Shown here piece by piece: positions 59,775 through 64,000 of a stretch of DNA of 64,000 nt. Position 1 is the stretch's first letter, and each line of letters begins with the position of its first letter. The DNA is from Paenibacillus_AR mesotrionivorans (GTDB lineage Bacteria > Bacillota > Bacilli > Paenibacillales > NBRC-103111), in contig NZ_JBJURJ010000006.1 in assembly GCF_046098205.1 (NCBI RefSeq), positions 324,602 through 388,601 on the forward strand, given 5' to 3'. The notes under the pieces are model-generated. The model saw only the letters and a list, made by a program, of their open reading frames with translations. It ran no database searches and was not told the origin of the DNA. A program made the translations under genes and the position numbers.

Positions 59775-61536
59775 ATAGAACCTCCTCCTCTCCCAGTTGG
59801 GACCTGTAGATATCCCGGTAAACGGGGCTATGGGCCATCAGCTCCCGGTGATTGCCCGAAGCGGCAACCGTGCCGTCCTCCAACACCAAAATCCGGTCCG
59901 CTTCCATAACCGAGGAGATACGTTGGGCAATAATCAGGCTGGTGGTTTCCTTCATCCGCTCCCGCAGCGCCTTCTGAATGCGGGACTCCGTTCCCAGATC
60001 GACAGCACTTGTGCTGTCGTCAAAAATCAGCACCGCAGGCTTCATCAGCAGCGCCCGGGAAATAGATATCCGCTGCTTTTGCCCGCCGGACAAATTGACT
60101 CCCCGTTGACCCAGCACGGTCTCATAACCCTGAGGCAGCCCTGTGATAAATTCATGCGCCTGAGCGGCTTGAGCCGCCGCCTCTACCTCCTCCAAGGTGG
60201 CGTCCGGCATGCCGAAGGCAATGTTCTCCCGAATCGTCCCGGAGAACAGAACGGCTTCCTGAAGCACCATGCCGATGCTGCCTCTTAACCCCTCCAAGGG
60301 ATAATCCCGGACATCGGTGCCGTCGATAAGAACCCGTCCCTCCCCAGCCTCATATAAGCGGGGAATCAGGCTGACCAGAGTGGATTTGCCGGACCCGGTT
60401 GCGCCAAGGATCGCCAACGTTTCCCCCGGCTGCACCGTAAAATTAATATCCCGGAGCACCCTTTCGCCCCCGTCATACGCAAAGCCGACTCCCTCGAACT
60501 CGATTCGCCCCTTGCGGATGCGCTCCGCCAATACACGGTCCGGGTTCTTAATTTCCGGCTCCGTTTCCAGAACCTCCACAATACGCTCCGATGAAGCCGT
60601 AGCCCGTGAAATATTAGCCAGCATCATCCCGACCATCAATAACGAGGAAAGCAGCTGTGTCACATAGTTGATGAACGCTGCCAAGTCCCCAATGGGCAAT
60701 GTGTTATCCCAAAATAAATTGCCGCCCAGCCACAGCACGGTAACAATCGTGCCGTTCAGAAGCAGGAACATCACCGGTGACAGTGTAGCCATCATCACAT
60801 TGGCCCGGAGCGCAACAGCCATATAGTCATCATTGGCCTCGGTAAACCGCTTGGTTTCGTAATCCGACCGCACAAAGGCCTTCACTACCCGGATGCCTGC
60901 CAGGTTTTCCTGAAGGACCGTATTCATCCGGTCCAGCCTTTTCTGGACCTTGGCAAACAAGGGGAAGCCTTTGCGGGTAATCACGGCCACTACAGTGAAC
61001 AGCACCGGAACCACCACCACCAGAATCATGGCCAACTTCCAGCTAATCGTGAATGCCAGAATCAGGCTGCCCACCGCAAGAAAGGGAGAACGGACCATCA
61101 TCCGCAGAAGCATCTGCACAAACAGCTGCACCTGCGAAACGTCATTGGTAAGCCTTGTAATCAGAGATGCAGTGTGCATCTTCTCCAGATTCCGGAAGGA
61201 AAAGCGCTGCACCTTGTTAAATACTGCCTCACGCAAGTCCGCCCCAAACCGCATAGCCGCGATGGTGGAAAAAATCCCGCAGCCTACGCCTCCAATCATT
61301 CCGATCAGGGAGGTTACCAGCATCATGAGCCCCGTTCTCCGGATTTCATCCAGACTTCCGGCCAGCACCCCCTGGTCCACAATCTGCGCCATCAATTTGG
61401 GCTGCAGAAGGTCCATGGATACCTCCAGCACCATGAGGAGCGGACCCAGCAGGGCTGCCTTCCAGTATGGCTTTATATATTTCACAAGCTTCCGCATTGT
61501 TGCTAGTTCACCCCGTTTATCCTTTGATTCATTCAT
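59755..61536 (-). CDS. Heterodimeric ABC exporter, subunit with degenerate ATPase site
   Basis: A 593-residue exporter half with six helices (about 20-310). Walker A is GATGSGKSTLVSLIPRLY and the signature is LSGGQKQRISISRALL. Walker B reads VLIFDDSTSAVD: Asp replaces the catalytic Glu, the mark of the non-canonical site in heterodimeric exporters. Switch LIIAQRISSV carries Gln in place of His. The gene follows a MarR regulator by 17 bases and overlaps its partner by 20 bases. Probable role is multidrug or lipid efflux. Confidence 0.92.
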   Translation of the reverse strand: MNESKDKRGELATMRKLVKYIKPYWKAALLGPLLMVLEVSMDLLQPKLMAQIVDQGVLAGSLDEIRRTGLMMLVTSLIGMIGGVGCGIFSTIAAMRFGADLREAVFNKVQRFSFRNLEKMHTASLITRLTNDVSQVQLFVQMLLRMMVRSPFLAVGSLILAFTISWKLAMILVVVVPVLFTVVAVITRKGFPLFAKVQKRLDRMNTVLQENLAGIRVVKAFVRSDYETKRFTEANDDYMAVALRANVMMATLSPVMFLLLNGTIVTVLWLGGNLFWDNTLPIGDLAAFINYVTQLLSSLLMVGMMLANISRATASSERIVEVLETEPEIKNPDRVLAERIRKGRIEFEGVGFAYDGGERVLRDINFTVQPGETLAILGATGSGKSTLVSLIPRLYEAGEGRVLIDGTDVRDYPLEGLRGSIGMVLQEAVLFSGTIRENIAFGMPDATLEEVEAAAQAAQAHEFITGLPQGYETVLGQRGVNLSGGQKQRISISRALLMKPAVLIFDDSTSAVDLGTESRIQKALRERMKETTSLIIAQRISSVMEADRILVLEDGTVAASGNHRELMAHSPVYRDIYRSQLGEEEVLYAGSER

Positions 61537-61544
61537 CGAATTTA

Positions 61545-61558
61545 ATTAGTCAGCTAAT
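61545..61558. promoter_or_regulatory. Second MarR-operator-like dyad
   Basis: ATTAGTCAGCTAAT (ATTAG/CTAAT arms with a 4-base centre) closely resembles the TTAGTCGACTAA palindrome upstream of the regulator. It covers the stop codon of marR and the space before the exporter gene, so it may bind the same regulator. Confidence 0.5.
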
Positions 61559-62027
61559 CCTTATGCCCCGACGTTCCGTCAATACCTCCGTTCCGTTCGG
61601 CATCCTTGAGATTCTCATACATCTGCAAAAGCAACCGGCGAAAAATCATCTTCTCCTCCGGTGTAAAGTTTTGAAATGAGGTTTTCTCCATCAGGTCGAT
61701 CATATTCCGTACCTCCTGATGGGCAAGCCGGCCCCGCTCCGTCAGGTAAACACGGGATATCCGCTGATCCGCTTCATCCGCCCTGCGCTCCAAAAGCCCG
61801 GTTTTTTCCATCCGGGCAATCATCACATTCAGGGTGGCAGGAGTAATCCCCATCTGCTCCGCCAGCTCCTTCTGGCTCTGCCCGTCCCGCTCCGTAAGCG
61901 CCCGCAAAAGCGGAGGCTGCCCCGGATAAACCTCCCGCCCCGAGAGGTAGGATGACACCGTTTGATGATGCAGCTTGGATACCCTGCGGAACACCGTGTC
62001 CACATGCTCCACCTTGTAAATATCCAC
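61554..62027 (-). CDS. MarR-family transcriptional regulator of the ABC exporter
   Basis: A 157-residue winged-helix protein starting at GTG with GGAGGGG upstream. The recognition helix region is LAEQMGITPATLNVMIARME and the wing RADEADQRISRVYLTERGRL. Family members respond to small molecules by releasing DNA. It is the first gene of marR-ABC-ABC and lies behind a perfect 12-base palindrome. A nearby ATG at 62031 is in another frame. Confidence 0.92.
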   Translation of the reverse strand: MDIYKVEHVDTVFRRVSKLHHQTVSSYLSGREVYPGQPPLLRALTERDGQSQKELAEQMGITPATLNVMIARMEKTGLLERRADEADQRISRVYLTERGRLAHQEVRNMIDLMEKTSFQNFTPEEKMIFRRLLLQMYENLKDAERNGGIDGTSGHKD

Positions 62028-62062
62028 TCATAGCCCCTCCTTTGATCCGCCTGTAGATTTAT

Positions 62063-62087
62063 TTAGTCGACTAATCGTTATTGTAAA
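62063..62087 (-). promoter_or_regulatory. marR promoter with operator in the spacer
   Basis: On the minus strand TTTACA (62082-62087) serves as the -35, and the perfect palindrome TTAGTCGACTAA (62063-62074) occupies the spacer where a repressor would block polymerase. The -10 is weak (AAATAA). Confidence 0.6.
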
Positions 62088-62090
62088 ACA

Positions 62091-62723
62091 CATCCCCACC
62101 TTCGTCAATCCCACCAGCATTCCACTCTCCCTGCAGTTCTCAGCTCCCTCGCCTATAACGGGATTATATTAGCACGCTGATTTCCAACTTTGAAACTGAC
62201 GTTTTCATCCTTACCATAGCAATCCAGCCCCGGATATATTGCTTTGCACTCCCTTTTCGGGTATTATCCCCTTCGCTCAGGACTCAGCCCACCAGCTGTT
62301 CTCTTAACCCGCAGTCAAAAATTCTGAATGTCACAAACTCCTTCAAACAAACTCTTTCAAACAAACTCTTCAAAACAACATCCTTCAAAACAAAGAAACC
62401 ACCGTCCCCACCCGCTGGTCATCGAAACAATTGAACGTAAACACCTGTCCGGTTGAGAGAAGAAAAGGTGTGGGCAACATGGACTTAAATCAAATATATC
62501 TGGATAGTAGATGACATTAACGAGATGCACTGGGTCGGAGAGTTAAGCGAGCATGTCCAAATTGGGGAATATTAGTTTAAAATGATCTTAGGAAAGGCAC
62601 AAGTGACTTCGGTTCCCAGTGATGAAAGGGAAGAATGGGCTTCCTAAATTTTTCTAGCACTTTGCTTTGGATATAGGAAGCTGGGAAACATCCACGAGTC
62701 AGCCCCCGGTTCAAAAGGAAGAG
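62091..62723. other. Gene-poor region with possible coding remnant
   Basis: Mostly AT-rich DNA. Four loose copies of a CTCTTTCAAACAAA-like unit lie at 62338-62394. A short open stretch on the plus strand near 62508-62575 would encode WIVDDINEMHWVGELSEHVQ and stops soon after; it lacks a start codon and is at most a decayed gene fragment. No promoter or RNA gene was recognised. Confidence 0.4.
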
Positions 62724-63629
62724 TTAGAAATTAGAGATAGAAGAAGATGCAGGACAAGCGCACATGCGGCTTATTTCCCGGAAAAGAGGCAGACCCTGCA
62801 ACAATAAATTCATGCGGCAGCAAAACTCATCCAAATACCGTTGGCGGTATTTGGAGCCAATGCCGCAAAAGGTGCTATGCAGCCATTCTCCGGCAAGTCT
62901 TGTCAAAGGCAGTCCTTTTTTGCGTTTGCGCGAAACAAAACGGCTTACTTTCGTAAGCCCAGGCTGCTTCACTGACCCCATATATTGATTACAAAACTCC
63001 TCAACGATATCCCTAGAGAGCTGACCTCCCTCATAGTCTTCCGTCTGTACCGCCTGCATGTGCACACGGCATGCTTCGTCCTGCTCAGTTAATGAAACGC
63101 AGACGATTACGGATGGATTCGTGGGAGGGTCCGCGAGGGAAGACGTCGGATGGGAATAGGTTAAGGTTTCGCTATGAAGGCACATTCTTCCTGTTGGAGG
63201 AAGCAATTGCTTCCCTTCGGACAGGGCACCGCGGATGGCGTGCAGCATGCTCCAGGCGGTTTTGTATGTTACATGGATTAATCCTGCAAGGGCAGTAGCG
63301 CTCATCCCCTCCTTCGGATTGGCCAAATGATAGATGGCAGTGAACCACTTGATCAAGGAAGTCCGGGTACACTTCATAATTGTGCCGGCAGTCAGCGAGG
63401 TTTGATGCTTACAGCAGGTGCATTCATAGAGCGGCTGCTTACGGGTGTGAATGGTATACGCTTGCCCATGCCCACAATACGGGCACACAAAGCCATTGGG
63501 CCACTTCAGGTGGAATAGATATTCCTCACAGGCTTTTTTGGAGGACTGTAGCCGAAGGAATAGCCCCGCCTCTTCCTGCTCGGATATATTGAGGCTGGAG
63601 ATTTGATCTTTCATTACATTACCTCTCAT
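62724..63629 (-). pseudogene. Degenerate IS1595-family (ISXO2-like) transposase
   Basis: A 301-residue open frame, intact in length. The N-terminal zinc ribbon has CPYCGH and CTCCKHQTSLTAGTIM, and KWFTAIYHLANPKEGMSATA is the IS1595 helix region. The C-terminus LAGEWLHSTFCGIGSKYRQR and YLDEFCCRMN match the end of the ISXO2-like domain. The catalytic region is degraded: the VEADETYIGG-like block expected near residue 150 reads RMCLHSETLTYSHPTSS, so cleavage activity is unlikely. No terminal inverted repeats were found. It starts at ATG 63629 with GGAGGAG upstream, so it may still be translated. Confidence 0.75.
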
Positions 63630-63899
63630 CCTATCTCCTCCGCTTCATCCACACCATAATTTTTTCAAAAACAAGAACGTATATTCCTATTATATCGAAC
63701 GTTAGTTCTCATTTCAAGGGTTTTCCTTCCAATACACTGAAATTTTTCTCAACTTTTTGTCCTGACTGAAGGGGATAATACACGGAAAGGGACGTAAAAG
63801 GCATTATATAACCCCAGCGAAATAATGGTAAATCATGTTAATTAACTTGGGAGGATGAAGTCTAAACTTTAGGATTGGAGGGGAAATTGGGCGGAAAAG

Positions 63900-64000
63900 G
63901 TTAAGGGTTGGGTTGGGTTAGGTTGGGTTGGGTTGGGTTGGGTTGGGTTGGGTTGGGTTGGGTTGGGTTGGGTTGGGTTGGGTTGGGTTGGGTTGGGTTG
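63900..64000. repeat. (GGTTG)n pentanucleotide tract at the window end
   Basis: About 19 copies of GGGTT/GGTTG with two early interruptions, running off the right edge. No open reading frame or terminal structure is associated. DNA from 63630 to 63900 holds AT-rich sequence with no gene. Confidence 0.9.

Noticed and set aside
63900..64000. Linear-chromosome telomere
   Set aside because: Bacterial linear ends are not telomerase-type GT repeats; simple repeat or assembly artefact is more likely.

Overview
The window looks like chromosomal DNA of a Paenibacillus-type spore-forming Firmicute. Evidence: G+C-rich coding DNA with consistently strong GGAGG-type ribosome sites, many ATG/GTG/TTG starts, YesM/YesN-type two-component regulators paired with LplB/YtcP-type sugar permeases, a cydA-cydB-cydD-cydC operon, OhrR, a YdjO-type cold-shock protein, and a ydaO-type c-di-AMP riboswitch. 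Fifty-three genes (one cut by the left edge) are called. No tRNA, rRNA, prophage or CRISPR array was seen.

Layout. 0-7.2 kb: FAD oxidoreductase divergent from a LacI-type regulator, a tandem-SUKH protein, a stand-alone SagB-type nitroreductase, a DUF4395 membrane protein and two SAM methyltransferases. 8-20.8 kb: a minus-strand polysaccharide/uronide utilisation locus made of a tautomerase, two ABC permeases, a YesN-type response regulator, a YesM-type histidine kinase, an SDR dehydrogenase, two heparinase II/III-family lyases and a lipoprotein sugar-binding protein. 21-28 kb: a DUF2087/GIY-YIG-like regulator, cupin, ThpR and a complete livHMGFJ branched-chain amino-acid importer. 28.4-31.3 kb: cold-shock genes, a 25-residue CDGSH-like peptide gene, a PrsA-type foldase and a one-domain flavoprotein. 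31.7-42.9 kb: glycerol dehydrogenase, YfcE phosphodiesterase, ohrR-gpx, M29 aminopeptidase, MFS pump, an anion/gluconate-type permease, a Glu/Leu dehydrogenase, a Ycf48-like lipoprotein and CheY. 43-46.7 kb: a c-di-AMP riboswitch followed by a HAD phosphatase and mtlD, then a Fur-box-controlled siderophore-binding lipoprotein. 47.2-53.5 kb: cydABDC. 53.8-57.9 kb: a GNAT/sugar-mutarotase-like fusion plus an amidohydrolase. 57.9-62 kb: a MarR-regulated heterodimeric ABC exporter. 62.7-64 kb: a degenerate IS1595-type transposase and a (GGTTG)n tract running off the right edge.

Two things stand out. First, seven intergenic elements share one architecture: two (once three) direct copies of a ~20-22 bp core spaced ~50 bp apart, followed by two inverted copies also spaced ~50 bp apart. 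The cores fall into two sequence groups. All seven lie beyond the 3' end of at least one gene and none lies in a divergent promoter region. Second, the c-di-AMP riboswitch precedes a HAD phosphatase-mtlD pair with no mannitol uptake genes nearby. This suggests osmotically controlled synthesis of mannitol as a compatible solute. Both interpretations are inferences; the sequence patterns themselves are direct observations.
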